Source: Antennarius striatus (Eukaryota > Chordata > Actinopteri > Lophiiformes > Antennariidae). From it: a stretch of DNA of 64,000 nucleotides. The stretch spans positions 4,893,501-4,957,500 of the forward strand of contig NC_090785.1 of the NCBI RefSeq assembly GCF_040054535.1. The letters are read 5' to 3'. Below, one piece after another: positions 35,501 to 47,913 of this stretch. Within the stretch, counting starts at the first letter, position 1; each line of letters opens with the position of its first letter. The notes under the pieces are model-generated. The model was not told the origin of the DNA, searched no databases, and saw only the letters and a program-made list of their open reading frames with translations. Position numbers and translations under genes: made by a program.

Positions 35501-38500
35501 TGCCTTCTATGTACTGCAGACAAAACTCATGACACATCGAATTAATAAAATATAATAATAAAAATGAAACTTTGAATACCTCAGTTTTCAATTTATCATA
35601 TCCTGCTGTGTGATTGTGAAGAACTTTCTCCCCATTTGTCTGTTTACAATCATAAGTTAAAATGACCATTTTTATTAAGATAGACAATTTAGTCTTTGTT
35701 ATGGACATTCTGGTTGTGTGGTGGAAAATCTCAAGCAAATCCTTTTGTGTTTTTCACTTAAAAATGGTTGAAGTGTCTCATGAAATGTGCTTCCAAATTT
35801 ACATCACAAAACCGACTAAGTGCTGGTACGATTATTAATATTTTCGCTAACTGTATGACGTGCAGTTTTTGTCATAACACTGTTGTCCCCATTGAAGTAT
35901 CTTGGCACACATTTTTGCAGATCATAGAAAACAGAAGGGCGGAGACTCTGCTGGGCAGGAGGGTCCCAAAGCCAAAGAAGCCCGCAAAGAAAGGAAGGTT
36001 CTGGAGAAAAAAATGGCTCTCAACAGGAAGAGGAAGCTAGACTCAAGGTACATTTTAAAGAAAAAAAAAGCAGCTATAGGGTTACCTAAAAAAACTAGAA
36101 ACTGTGTGAACTTTCGTTATACACTTCTAAATATGTTCATGAATTTCATTCTTCAGGAAAGAAGGAGAAATTTTGAGAGAAAAAAAGAAAGATGCAGAAG
36201 GATTCAAGAAAGCGGTATGTGGTATGATAAAAACATTTCAACATGAGTAAAGGTTTTGTCCTCTGAGTAATGAATTGTAACAAGATCTGTCTTTTAGGAA
36301 GTGAAATCAACACTCTCAAAGACTCCACTGCCTAAACTAATCAGAAGTGCTTCAGAATCTGGATCAACTGAGGAGAGACATCGGAGGACAAGCGGAGGCA
36401 TCTCAGAAGATTCCAATGAAGCTAAAAAGATGCCTGACAAAAACAGGACACATTCTTTTATTCTGGACCTGGAGCAAGGATCCCAAGAGGCTCTCAAACA
36501 ACGTTCATTCGGGAAATTTGACAGGCTGTCTCGCAAAGAACTTCACCTTAAAGAGCGTAAAGAGCGAAGCTTTTCAGACGAACGTCCCAAACTCAAACAA
36601 AAGCATGAGAAAAAAATGGAACATCAGGCAGATGAACCTCAGCAGGTTGACGGTGCTTCCTCTAAACTGTCCTCTGAAGAGAAAGGGGAGAAGAAGCCTA
36701 AGACTAAAGGTGAGAAGAAAATGGCAGGAATCACAAGAGAAGAAAAGCAGCCTGTGTCAGAGAGCCTGGAAGATGAAGGTCTTAAAGATGTTGCTGTCAA
36801 GAAGGCAAAAGCTCCATTTATGGAGACGGTAAAGGTGGAGAAGGACAAAATTAGGGAAAAAGAGAAAGATAAGAAAGAAAAGGAAAAGACCAAAGGAGAG
36901 AAAATGTCATCTAGAACTGATTTTAAGCAACTCCGCCCTGATGCTGTTGGCTCCCCTGAGGATCGATGTGAAACGGATCCCGGGCCCGAAGGCAGCAAAA
37001 AGAAAGAAAAACACTCCAAGGAAACCCTTAAAAAGTCAAGAAGCCACACTGAGGACCGACCAGGAGACAAATCTAAATCTAAAATGGATAATAAAGACAG
37101 CGAGAAAGAAAAGGCCAAAGCTGATCAAGATGGACAGAAATCCAACAAGTCCAACTCTGAGACTGACAAAGATCCAAAACGGGTCAAGTCAACAGAAAAA
37201 GGACGAGCCAGTGAAAAATCAAAGTCAAAATCTAAGGAAGAAACGAAGACTGCTTTGGTATTAAAGACTGATCATAAAGTTCAGAGTTCGGAGGTGAAAA
37301 GCGTGGGAGGTGCACCCATCAGCAAACCTGAGGTGACAAAGGACAAGAAGAAAGAAGGAAATATAAAGGAGCAGCGGAAATCATCAGAGGAGCCCCCCCA
37401 CGAGAAGGTGGACGGCAAGAGTTCAAAGAGAAAACTAGAAAAGAAAGAGAAAGTCTTAGGAAAGAGGGACGACTCTCAAGAAGAAAAGAAAGTCTCCAGA
37501 GAAGACAAAACCGAAAAGCCTGATAAATCTTCCAAGCCTCCGGTGGCGCCTCTGAATCTCGACACGGAGGAGCAGCAGAGGAAGCGCGTTCTTCTCCAAG
37601 ACGCCAGCACAGACTCTGAACCGGTCACCACATACGTCACCACCTCCTTCTCGGACGACACCTGCGATGCTTTGAGCGACATCACACCCGAGTCTCCCGA
37701 GTTGGAGATGGAGTCACGCCTCAGCGAGATCCCCGCAGTGCCGGCCGAGGCCGACGCCCTCCTGACCCTCATGGACATCTGTACATCGGCCGAGGCGAGG
37801 CTTCCGCCTGAGAGCCACCAGGAGGACGCTACAGCCGAAATTTTGCAAGATGCAGACATAAAGATGAAAGAAGCAGCTCTTACTTTGCTCTCCATGGATC
37901 CTGACAGTGCTGTGTCTTCCAGCTTAGTTTGCCAAGATGGCAGAGAAGAAGCGGAAGTGACTCAGATTGTATCCCACCTGATGGAAACCTCAGCGCCAGC
38001 TGCAGAACAACAGCATCTTCAAGCAGTTACCGAGCCCGAGTCCGTCACCACTGATTCGTTACTGCTGGCGCCTCAGCAGACTGATGTAGAGAAGCCAAAC
38101 ACTGAAGGTAAATAAATTCAGTGATGGCAAAATGTGTCATTGGCTCCTTAAACATGTTAAAATGTTTATTTGAATATGCATTTGTATTTGTTTTCTAGCA
38201 TTAGCTGGAATTTCAGACAAAGAAATGGACGTGGTGAAGGCAGAAATGCCTGAGTTACCGGCACAGGTAAAGAATACAAAGCTGTAGAATCGCTTTTCAG
38301 CCTGCTTCATGACTTCTTTTATTCTTTGGATGAAAGTCAGTTCATCATAATTAGTCATTTCTAAGCTGTTAATGCCACAGTGAGAAAAAAAATCCTTCCT
38401 CTGTCTTCTTCACAGGAGGAGGAATCTACCTCAGATGAACGTCAGACTCTTTTAAATGAAGACAAAGCCAAACACGGAGATGTTTCTCCTGAAACAAAGC

Positions 38501-41500
38501 CGAGTGAAAACACACCGCCGCCAACTGTAGCAGCAGCAGCTGGGGGAGGGGAAGGTAAAGCTCCTTCTCTGTTATTCTGGCTTGAATTCTCAATTTCTTT
38601 TCTTGTGGTTTTGATACACATATCTGGAATATCTTTGAGGGTTAGTTGTTTTTTTTTCCCCTTACTTTACTGAACCACCAGAGGTCAGAGGAACCACAGA
38701 GGGAAGCGCAGTTGCAGCTGTTTTTGAGGCTGCTGAACCAGACTCAGAAATCTCCATCGTTCAAGGTGACTGCTTGAAACAGGTTTACTGACTACATTTT
38801 TGGCTGTTTAGTAATCTTGGTCTTTCATTGATTAATTTAGAGCAAATGGAGACGGATGCTGTCGACACAACAACAAGCTTAGAGGTTAGGAACCAACATT
38901 ATTTAGACATTTCAATGGTCATCAGAAGGTCTCACCTAAGACTAAAATTCAAGTTTATTTCATTTGAACATTAGATAGCGGAAGCTGTTGACGAGGGCAA
39001 CCAGGAAGAGATGGAAAATGATAATAGTGAGTCTTTGTAATCTGTTCTTGTTTCTAGTGAACGTTTGAATTTAGATCAATTGATAACGTTTTCTTGCTCT
39101 TCTTTTCCCCACCAGGTGAAGCCAAGAGTGAGATGGTGGAGGAACAAAGGAGTGATCAACAATCCGTAAGCATCAGCCATGCACCGCATGTCGTATCTCA
39201 CGTTGTTGTAACTCATTACAATGTCGATCTGTGTTTTAATAAATCGTATCCAGGTGGAACAAAACACTGCAGAGACAACTGAGGAGATCAGAGAGATTGA
39301 ACCGGAGAGTCGATCCGAGCTGATCAAACAGACCAGTGAGTTATATGACCAAAAAGCAACTTTCAGAAGTCTCCAACTGGAACTGAACTTTGCATCTCTT
39401 CTTTCTCAAACGTTTCTGTGTGGTCGACTCTTTTAGGTAACGTCTCCAGCACAGACAGCCAGGAGGACGAGAAAGGATCCGACTTGTCCGAAAAGGGAAC
39501 GCCTGTCAGTTGGTTTGACATTCAGGTCGAAACTGTAGGCGTTGATGACAGTCTTGTCCTCTGGATGAACACTTTCTTTTTTAATGTAGGCTAAGAAGAC
39601 CGAGGGAAGGGGAAGACGAAAACGAAAACTGTCCAGTCACAAAGTTTCAACAATGAACAAATCTGGTAACGTTATTATAATCCTAAGAAATTATTTGTCT
39701 ATTTGTCTGTTTATTTTACATTTGTTGTACTTATTTTTAAGACTTGAGATTGATGTTTCACGTATAGATTCTCATTTTATGACATAATGTCTTCGTTTCT
39801 GTTTCTGTGCCCAATAAGGTGATGAGGGCAACATCAGGATTGACAAAGAGCAACCATTAGCTGAGGTAAATGCAACCTTTTAAAATCCGTAAACCACAAT
39901 GAGGGTCTGCATGCGTTAGATTCCTGATGGATTTGCTCTTTAACTTGCTTTCATTCTTCAGGAAACAGATCAGGATAAAGTTGCTGAAGCGGAAGCACCA
40001 CATAACAATCAATCACCCGAACCCAGTGAGAGAGAAGGGAAGGACCTACCTCAAGAACCCGAGATAACGGAGGAGACCATGAGCTGCAAGGAAAGACATC
40101 CAGGAGATGCGGCTGAAGCTGGTCAGATTGTCACATACTGTAAATCAGCCACTACTGACTTATTAATGAAATGTTTGAAGTAGAAATGCCGCGGAACCTC
40201 ACATGAATGTTGTAGAATGTAATTACCTCATCAGGTATTTTTACCATGGATATTAGAGAAGTTATTTCTCTGTTCGAAAAGGATTTTATTGTAAAAACAT
40301 CTACCAGGAAGTGGGTTTACTCATGCTTTATAATGAAGAGGTTGCGATTCTCTAAACTGAGATGTTGACGTGAGTCTCAGCTCAGTTTTGTGTGATGTTT
40401 CTACTATTTTAACCCCAGATGATCAGAAGGTGGATGAAGCTAAAGAGGAGAACGTCGATGAAAACGCAACAGAACCAACAGAGAGCGATGAGGTATGTTA
40501 GCAAACGTAGAACACATATAAAAAAGTGAGATTGTTTTGCCATTTATTTCCATTGAAACACATTCCGGTGTCACTTCGTCTGATCCTTCATTGTATTCTT
40601 CACAGGGTTTGTCTGACCTGCAGAAACCTGAGGAAGACAGTGGTCCAAAGAGGGAAAGAAGCAAAGCCAGTCCAACGTCTGTTTCAGAAGACACTGAAAC
40701 GGCAGGAACCTCCACCTCCGAGGAGACCAATGACTCACGTATGTTTGTTTTTATCCAAACCATATTGGCCTTTTCCATCTTGACTCTTCAAAATGTCCGG
40801 GAGCTCGTAACAATAAATGAGCCACACATCACGTGCTTTTTTTGTGGCGTTTTCATGTTCATCAATTATTTTCCTTTCGTGCAGGTAATCCAGCAGTGAA
40901 GAGAAAGAGATCAGAGGAAACTGAAGAACCTCGGGAGGTGAGACCTGTTAAACACTCTCTCTATCCTTCAGTATTCAGTTCTGTGGTCATATTTTTAAAT
41001 TCCAATTCTGCAGGATGTAGAGGAGGCAAAGAAGGACATCAGTCAGAAGGAAGAGAGCAGCGAGCGACAACCTGATGCAAACACTGGTATTGAAGTACAC
41101 TCTTCCTTAAAGGAATATACAGTTTAATTGCAATAGAAATACAGGTCCTTTGTGGTCCAGTTATGTAGACACAGAATATTTAGCTGATCATCACTGTTTT
41201 TGGCATCTTTTTCCAGAATTTTCTCCTACGGCGAATCCGACAGAAAGTGCAGAAGTGGTCAAAGAGCAGATTTGCAGTGAGAAGAAACCAGATGACGTAT
41301 GTGGACAGGAAGCTTTTTAAATTTGGCTCTGCATCTCATCCTTTGTTTTTAAGACATTGTAGGTATTTGAATATCTGTTACGTTTCCAGGTTAAACCTGT
41401 GCATCCTCAAGTCGGCCAAGTTACGATTCCAAAGAAACGGGGCCGGCCCTCAAAGGCGGCATTAGCCGCAGCCGCAGCAGCAGCAGCAGCAGCAGCAGCA

Positions 41501-43466
41501 GCCGCCGCCGCCGCCGCCGCCGCAGAGAGTCCTGGTGAGGAAATTTTGTTTGAAAGAAAATTTAACTAGTACTTTTATTCAAAACATATAAAAGAAAGCT
41601 TTGTGGTAGTGATTGTGGAAACTGATTTATTCTAATCACAATTGACCAAAACCTTTTATCATTTTTCGCACAGATAAAAAGGATAAGCTGGCCGAAGAAA
41701 AAGAAAGTGAAAATGAGGAGCAAGAGGAGGGGGAGGACGGCACCGCGACCAGAGCGACCACACGTTTAGCATCTCGCCTGGAGGCTGAAAGGTAGCTTGG
41801 TTGTACCGATTCAGTCGCAAAATAATTTGATCAGTTAAATCTTTAAAATTGGTCAGCATCACGCCCGCAGATAGTTCATCTAACATCCAAACAGTGATGA
41901 TTGATTTAGTGCTGAACGTTTGCACTCCCAAGCCCCAGCAGGCGTCAATGCTGTCCAACGCCATTCAGTCAAGGCGGGGAAATATTTGACACTAAAGCAA
42001 CAAGCGTTGTTTCATATGTGTTTTCATTGCTCCTCAGAAACAAGCCAAGCAAACCATCCACCCGGGCAAGTCGACAGAGCGGTAAAGAGGAGGCCGCAGC
42101 TGGCGCGCGGTGAGTTTGTCTTGTTTAATTCGACCAGGACCGACAGCTCGGACACCGGCGCTCTGTGAAAGAGAACATTTTATCAAACGTTTTCCCGGAA
42201 TTTTGTGATGTTTTTGAGGTGTTAGCTCCAAAATGTGAAAATATGAATTCATTCTTTATGACTAAGCTGTTTTTAAGGAGGTTATATCTAACATCTAGAC
42301 ACATTGTACAGGTCATATTAGTGTTTCTATAAAAACGGGTACTTTTGAACACTAGATTGATAATGAGTGTATTTTAGGTTTATGCCAATATTTGTGACTT
42401 AGATAGATAGATAGATAGATATACTTTATTAATCCCGGAGGAAATTGCATATATCCACTGCTCAGGCATTACGTAACAAATAATACTGGATAAACACCAG
42501 GAGAAAAGGAAACACTGACATCACAGGACATACCACAAGACATACATTACACTAACAGACAGGCACATGCAGCACTAACAGGACTTATATACTAAACTAT
42601 AACTAAAATATAAACAGTACAAAATTTAAAAATATTACAGTATTAAAATATAAACAGTATAAAATAAAATCTAAACAGTATAAAATTGAATTAAAATATA
42701 AAACAGTATAAAAAATAAATAAATAAATTTTATATATATATATATACAACAGTATAAAATTAAATTTAAATTAAATTAAATCCATTTTCAACCCCGTGCT
42801 GACCTCGCCACCTCCCCCCCGTTCCTCCTGAGAGAGTCATTGTACCCCCTGATGGCACGGGGCACGAAGGAGGACCTCAGCCTCTCTGTGGAGGCGCTGT
42901 GTGACAGCAGTCTGCCGCTGAAGGTGCTTCTCTGCTGGGAGAAGGTGGTGTGTAGGGGGGGGCTGGTGTTGTTCATGATAGCCTTAACTTTAGACATTCT
43001 CCTGCTCTCCAGAAGCATATCCACAGAGTCCAGGCTCAGCCCGACCACTGAGCCCGCTCTGCGGATGAGTCTTCATTACAAATCCAGGATGTCTGTGAGT
43101 CCTTAGTTTGAAAAACTCAATAAATATAAGTAAAATGAATTTACCAAATTGAGTGTATATTTAAAGGAACAGACTCGATTAACCGTTTTTTCCTCAACAT
43201 ATTGATCTTATTTCTTTTAATCGTTAATATTTGTATTTTCTGAACTGTTTTTATTTTCTCTAAATTTTCTTTTCGAACCTAAACCTGTGACACTTTATCC
43301 ACATGAACTGACACCCTCTCCTTGTTTCCCTTCCTGCAGCGGGATGAGGGGCCAGGCAGCAGCGGTGTCAAAAGCAGGCCGTAAACGGGAGCCCAGCTCC
43401 CCCACGGGGCGAACTCGGGGAGGACAGAAATTGGAGGAGTCCCCTTCTAAGAGGGCCAAACGCTAA
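32568..43466 (+). CDS. bod1l1: Biorientation of chromosomes in cell division 1-like (BOD1L1)
   Basis: Large nuclear protein known to protect stalled replication forks with RIF1 and to act with SETD1A. First exons 32568-32684, 33182-33306, 33415-33605, 33730-34215, 34680-34829, 34962-35119, 35301-35397, 35921-36047, 36157-36214 and the large 36298-38107. Smaller in-phase exons follow from 38199 to 42109, then the last, 43340-43466. Total about 1,690 codons, roughly half of human (about 3,050). Seen: BOD1/SHG1 domain at the N-terminus ([34 protein letters not shown]); invariant block [20 protein letters not shown]; lysine/glutamate-rich middle; AT-hook [11 protein letters not shown] at 41437-41464 followed by 20 alanines; basic C-terminus SPSKRAKR. 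The reduction lies mainly in the disordered middle. Small exon boundaries between 38.9 and 42.1 kb are less certain. Confidence 0.92.
42400..43090 (-). mobile_element. LINE 3' end, Rex1/CR1-like, in last bod1l1 intron
   Basis: In minus orientation the element ends in a TATC run (GATA repeats at 42401-42420 on the plus strand) next to TACTTTATTAATCCCGGAGG. This is the 3' end shared by Rex1-type fish LINEs. Upstream on the minus strand (43048-42788) the frame reads [20 protein letters not shown] and [20 protein letters not shown], matching the C-terminal tail of the LINE polyprotein after the reverse transcriptase. An AT-rich stretch at 42580-42780 separates the two parts. The copy is 5'-truncated. 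Confidence 0.75.
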
Positions 43467-45660
43467 ACCCTTGGTTGTTGTGGAATGGTTCGCCCCCCGC
43501 CAAAAGAAAAATCTGTTCTTCTTCACTCTCCCCATGTGTTTTTGATCAGACTTCATCATTCCTCCGTTTGTTCAGTAATAACCAGCGAACCGAGTCACAC
43601 AGTCTTTCTCTGTTCCTGACGAGGTTTGTTTCATCTCTACAGAAACTGTTACGCATTTAAATGTAAATCCTGTACATAGAAATACATTTAAAAAGTTTTG
43701 TGTCCATTGTAGGACTTTCATTCTGTGAATGACTGGAAGAGTTAACCATTTTTTAAAATTTTTTGTTTTTATACTTCATATTTATAGGTCAGTCATTTTT
43801 AAAATATATATATATCCATTTCTGATTGAAGTAACAGCAGTATTGAACGGGAAACAGAACACACTCACATACAACTCTTTTTTTTTTTTAACTGCGTCTG
43901 AATGGAGAGCTATGTTGTTTTCATTCCTTTATAGTCAATCAGTATAGCATTGATACCTATAATTGTTAAGTGTTGTTTCATTAATGTAAAGTATTAAATA
44001 TTCCTTTTTGATGTCCCTCTCATCAGAATCTCTTTGTTGGTAACATTTGTTTGCTCTTTTATAGAAGGTTTCTTCATTGTTTTACAATGTGGAAAATTAT
44101 CAACTGAGGAATAAGAATCCTTTCATGATTCAGTTCTCATCCATAAAGTTTCATATCCACAATCTACTTAAATTACATTCTTCAATGATTTCTATAAAAT
44201 TTCTCCTGTGCTAAATGATTAGAACAGATGTCCAGATATGTATTGATTGACCCGTATTTTGTTTCAGACGTTATCTCCTGCGTTTCCTAAATGGATGTGC
44301 TGTCTGTGATGTGTATATAGCTAAGGATGTTAACCAATCAGGTGGGAGCTGAGGAAAGGAGAGGACATTCCTGCCTGCTAATGGGGGATAAAACTGACAA
44401 ACTCGGAATGAAATATTCCATCATCATTAACGCATCAGGAGGGTTTAATCGCTGCATCTGAACCCAGGGGGTCCAAAAAAGCACTGAGAGGCTACAGAAA
44501 TCCTGAGTTCTCTGCTTGAAGTTTTCCAACCATTCCTGTGGATTGCTAAATTTGATTCCTTAAAGGTGTACCTCTCAGGTATTTCCTGGTGCTGTAATCC
44601 AAGCCTTAAACTATTAGCTCTCATTTAAAGTTTTGGATCGCCTTTTATTTAGCCACCAGGCCTGGCAGACAAACAGCACTCCTTTCACTCGCTGATTCCA
44701 TTGGAGTGACTCCAGGCCTGATTTTATTATAGTTATTTGCATTGTCGACTAAAATGATTTTTGAATTTGCCACTCGGGTTTCTGCTCCTGAGTATTAGCA
44801 TTCTGAAAGCACATTAGATTTATCGGCAGCATGTTTTCTATATGACAGGGAGGGGCTGCTTTCAGCCTCAGCGGGGACCTCGTGTCAAAAATGTAATTTT
44901 TGCTTGAATGATTTTCTTACTACTGTAAGAAAAACAGTTCCAGCTCTCAATCATAATCACAGATCATTCTTTCTATATACAATAGATTTAAATCTGTGGG
45001 TACACAGTGTACTTACTGGATATATAAATCAAAAAGTTTCACTTACTGTAATAGTTATGGTGGGTTAGGAATGTCCATAACACGTATCCAGTTTGAAATG
45101 TCCAGAAGGATGTTTCTCTTCGGGTGAGGTTCCCATTTATTGCAAAAAATAATAAATATATGGGTTAAATCCAATAAGGTGTGAACAAAGAGACATACCA
45201 TAAGACATAAAGCAAAATTAAATTAATAAGGCTTTAACATACATAGAAACTATGAAACGGCTCCTACACACAATTTCTGTAATTTAGAACGCAAAATCAA
45301 CCATAAAGTATTTATCTAGTGGTCTGTTTTACATTTACCCCAAAGAGGCTTGAAAAATGCCAAAGAAATTGAAATCAAAAGATGAAAATTGATGAATTGA
45401 AGAGTGAAATTATAAAAGCCTAAACACATTTATATTACTTTTTTAAATTTATTTTGTGAAATTTTATTAATTTTATTGGATTTTTTTTAACAAATATGAG
45501 TTGATGTGTTAATAATACAACATATTTGCATAAATATACCCCTTTTCCCCTTACATTTCGTCTTTGTACAGTGGCTGATGTTTTGAGAATGTGCTGTTAA
45601 CCCTTTTTGCCACTAAATAATTGAACATCAATGATTGAAAAATTGTGACGTAGGATGTCT
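43467..45660. other. bod1l1 3' UTR and gap with possible conserved element
   Basis: The bod1l1 3' UTR occupies the first few hundred bases. From about 44230 to 44940 the composition becomes even and non-repetitive, with homeodomain-like ATTA/TAAT cores. It is noted as a possible conserved non-coding element. 44950-45600 is AT-rich without recognised content. Confidence 0.3.
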
Positions 45661-45663
45661 TCA

Positions 45664-45988
45664 GGGCGGCACGGTGGCGCAGTGGGTAGCGCTGTAGCCG
45701 CACAGCAAAGCGGTTCCGGGTTTGAGTCCCTTGGGTTTGCATGTTCTTCCCGTGTCCGCGTGGGGTTCTCTCCACCTCCAAAAAACATGCACCTCGGGTG
45801 AATTGGCCAGTCTCAAATTTCTGTAGACTTCAGTGTGTGCTTGTGTGTTTGTCTGTGTCTCTGTGTGGCTCTGCAATGCACTGGTGTCGTGCCTGGAGTG
45901 TCCCCTGCCTCATGCCCCAAGTTAGCTGGGATAGACTCCAGCAACCCTGCTACCAGCGACAGCGGGATAGAAAATGAATGAATGAACT
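45664..45988 (+). mobile_element. tRNA-derived SINE with GAAT tail
   Basis: The head carries a pol III A-box TGGCGCAGTGG (45675-45685) and a B-box-like GGTTCCGGGTTTGAGTCC (45712-45729). The body contains GCATGTTCTTCCCGTGTCCG and GCTGGGATAGACTCCAGCA, common to a large teleost SINE-like family. The tail is GAATGAATGAA. The family name was not assigned. It lies 37 bp beyond the stop codon of the minus-strand gene at 46025-46462, so it may form part of that gene's 3' UTR. Confidence 0.8.
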
Positions 45989-46024
45989 ATCAGATATAAT
46001 CGACCTACATTTGACTGGTTGTTT

Positions 46025-46462
46025 TCATGTTAACTCTGATAGAGGAATTTCTGAACCCTCTTGCCTCTTTCTAAACTTAACGTGAGCATCGATGATAGTC
46101 CACTGTTCCAGTGTGGCGGCTGGGTCCACTGATTCTTTACCACTTAAGTCAGCTTCTGCTTCTGGCGTCTTCATCTGAATGTGAGTATCAGTGATAGTCA
46201 CATATTCCTTATTCTCCTCCAGTGAGCCGGCTGGATCCACCGATTCTTCACCACTTCCATCAGCCTCTGGTTCTGGCGTCTTCATTTGAAGGTAAGAATC
46301 GGTGAGAGTCCAATGTTTCATGTGCTCCTCCAGTATGGCGACTGAGTCCACTGATTCTTCACTACACGTGTTAGCCTCTATCATCTTTATCAGAACCAGA
46401 GGATCTGCAAAAGTCACACATTTCTTCCTGCGGTGCTTGTTTTTAGAATGCATAACTCCCAT
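46025..46462 (-). CDS. Unrecognised small protein with three 37-residue repeats
   Basis: The product is not recognised. The coding exon starts at 46496 after a strong acceptor (pyrimidine-rich, CTGCTCTGCAG). The first in-frame ATG (GACATGG, 46462) opens a 145-codon frame. Residues 1-6, MGVMHS, fit the N-myristoylation pattern MGxxxS. Residues 10-20 are basic and lead into KKCVTFADPLV, where KCVTF matches the PP1-docking pattern [KR]x[VI]x[FW]. Then come three tandem acidic repeats of about 37 residues: EESVDSVAILEE..WTLTDSYLQMKTPEP, EESVDPAGSLEE..VTITDTHIQMKTPEA, KESVDPAATLEQWTIIDAHVKFR. Similarity between the repeats with conserved positions argues for a real gene. The open frame extends upstream to 46612, but the acceptor makes the shorter start likelier. 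Upstream are two candidate first exons and an X-box. Confidence 0.6.
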   Translation of the reverse strand: MGVMHSKNKHRRKKCVTFADPLVLIKMIEANTCSEESVDSVAILEEHMKHWTLTDSYLQMKTPEPEADGSGEESVDPAGSLEENKEYVTITDTHIQMKTPEAEADLSGKESVDPAATLEQWTIIDAHVKFRKRQEGSEIPLSELT

Positions 46463-46841
46463 GTCCACACAAAGGATTTGTCGAAATTCTAGCAGACTGC
46501 AGAGCAGGAAAAGTGAAGGTAGAAAGAGACAAAAATAATTTACATTATTACCCTTAATCATCTTCCTTGATGTTCCTGATGTGTATGCACTGAAAACAAA
46601 CTGAATTAACATGTAGTATTTTCAAACTGTTTTAGATACTTCTAAAAACTACGTTCCTATCACTCCAGCGGTGAACCTGAGCACTATATATTCACATTTT
46701 ACATGCACTATGTACAAACTTTAGCTAAAATGTGATCTAAGGTCAGACAGCAACTCATTTATCCACAGCTGCATGTCAAAGGCTGGCATTTAGCTTCAGT
46801 TACAAAGCTTTAGTTACGAAGCTAACTGTTGGAATACTTAC

Positions 46842-47019
46842 TGTTCAAATCTGCAGGAGAAATGAGCTGAACGTTGAACTGAACATTAAATATACCTTTA
46901 CATTAGCTATGACTTTATTCTTTCTTTAATCTATACTTTGATTGATTCTTCTTTGAGAAGTGAATTTTGAAAGGGTGTGTGCATTTAATAGACAAAAAAA
47001 AGGTTGTTGCTATGGTAAC
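46842..47019 (-). promoter_or_regulatory. Promoter and first exon, copy A, with RFX X-box
   Basis: A perfect X-box palindrome GTTGCTATGGTAAC lies at 47006-47019. It is followed in minus-strand direction by a probable non-coding exon ending GATTTGAACA|GTAAGTATTC at 46842. The donor is canonical, and splicing to 46496 removes 345 bp. RFX factors binding X-boxes drive cilium and spermatid genes. Confidence 0.6.
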
Positions 47020-47389
47020 CAGTTCACCCCTAGCCATACAGATATTATCATGGGACAAGCAAAACAGAAATGTGTTTATTTTGCCTAACTAGGCTTCAGT
47101 ACCATGAAAGAGGGCCAATGACACGCACATGGGAAAAGGATTCAACCTAACGTGGACGGTCTGTAAATTATTCCACGTCATGTCAAAATAACTCAATAAA
47201 TATCAGAATAAATGCACAATTTTCTCTGATGTCACACTTCTTGAAAGCTGAACTCTGAATGTTTTGCTACAGTATGTGATGTAAACTATTGGTTCATTGA
47301 AAAAAATAACAGAAGCAAAACAGAGAAATTAAACATAAAGGGATGTATCAGTTAGCTTTAGCTTCAGTGCTGACTGCTGAAGTACTTAC

Positions 47390-47540
47390 TGTTGAAATCT
47401 GCAAGTGAAAATTAGACAAACGTTGTTGACCGGACATTATTTATACCTTTAGATTGACCCCTTCATGACATCAAAGTCCAATTTGAAAGGGCTTCATCTC
47501 TGTGTGTTTCATAGGGATGAAAGGGTCGCTGCTATGGCGT
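47390..47540 (-). promoter_or_regulatory. Promoter and first exon, copy B (diverged duplicate)
   Basis: Repeats the order of copy A: donor GATTTCAACA|GTAAGTACTT at 47390, the shared TATACCTTTA and TTGAAAGGG words, and a damaged X-box half GCTGCTATGG at 47529-47538. A short upstream frame (MSGQQRLSNF...) starts in it but does not join the main frame in phase. Confidence 0.5.
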
Positions 47541-47913
47541 TAATGTGATGTTAATATTTTGTCATTGAAATATATGTATTCAGTTTAATGTTTACATCCA
47601 ATAAAGAGGGGGGGGGAGTGCTATTAAATCATTAACAAGTCACATTATTTAGAAGTGAAGTGTGTGTGTGTGTGTGTGTGTGTCTGTGAATTTCCCCCAT
47701 TAATGTCTGAAGATGAAGTAGAAGAAGAATAAATAACCATCCAAACCAGGCTTTCATTATGCATTTATGCTTGATAAAGATACACCTGTGTTATTTATAT
47801 TTGCTATTAATTGTATTTATTGTCAATGTTATACATAAACTACTGAACATAAGCCAACAACTTCTGCTCATCATTCAACATCTCCTCCTTGTTTTCCTCT
47901 TCTTTCTGCTCCG

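Noticed and set aside
36639-37118. Minus-strand 159-codon frame rich in serine and phenylalanine
   Set aside because: Shadow of the lysine/glutamate-rich bod1l1 exon.
42360-43090. Possible extra bod1l1 exon in the last intron
   Set aside because: The sequence is LINE-derived on the opposite strand, and exons 42109 and 43340 join in phase without it.
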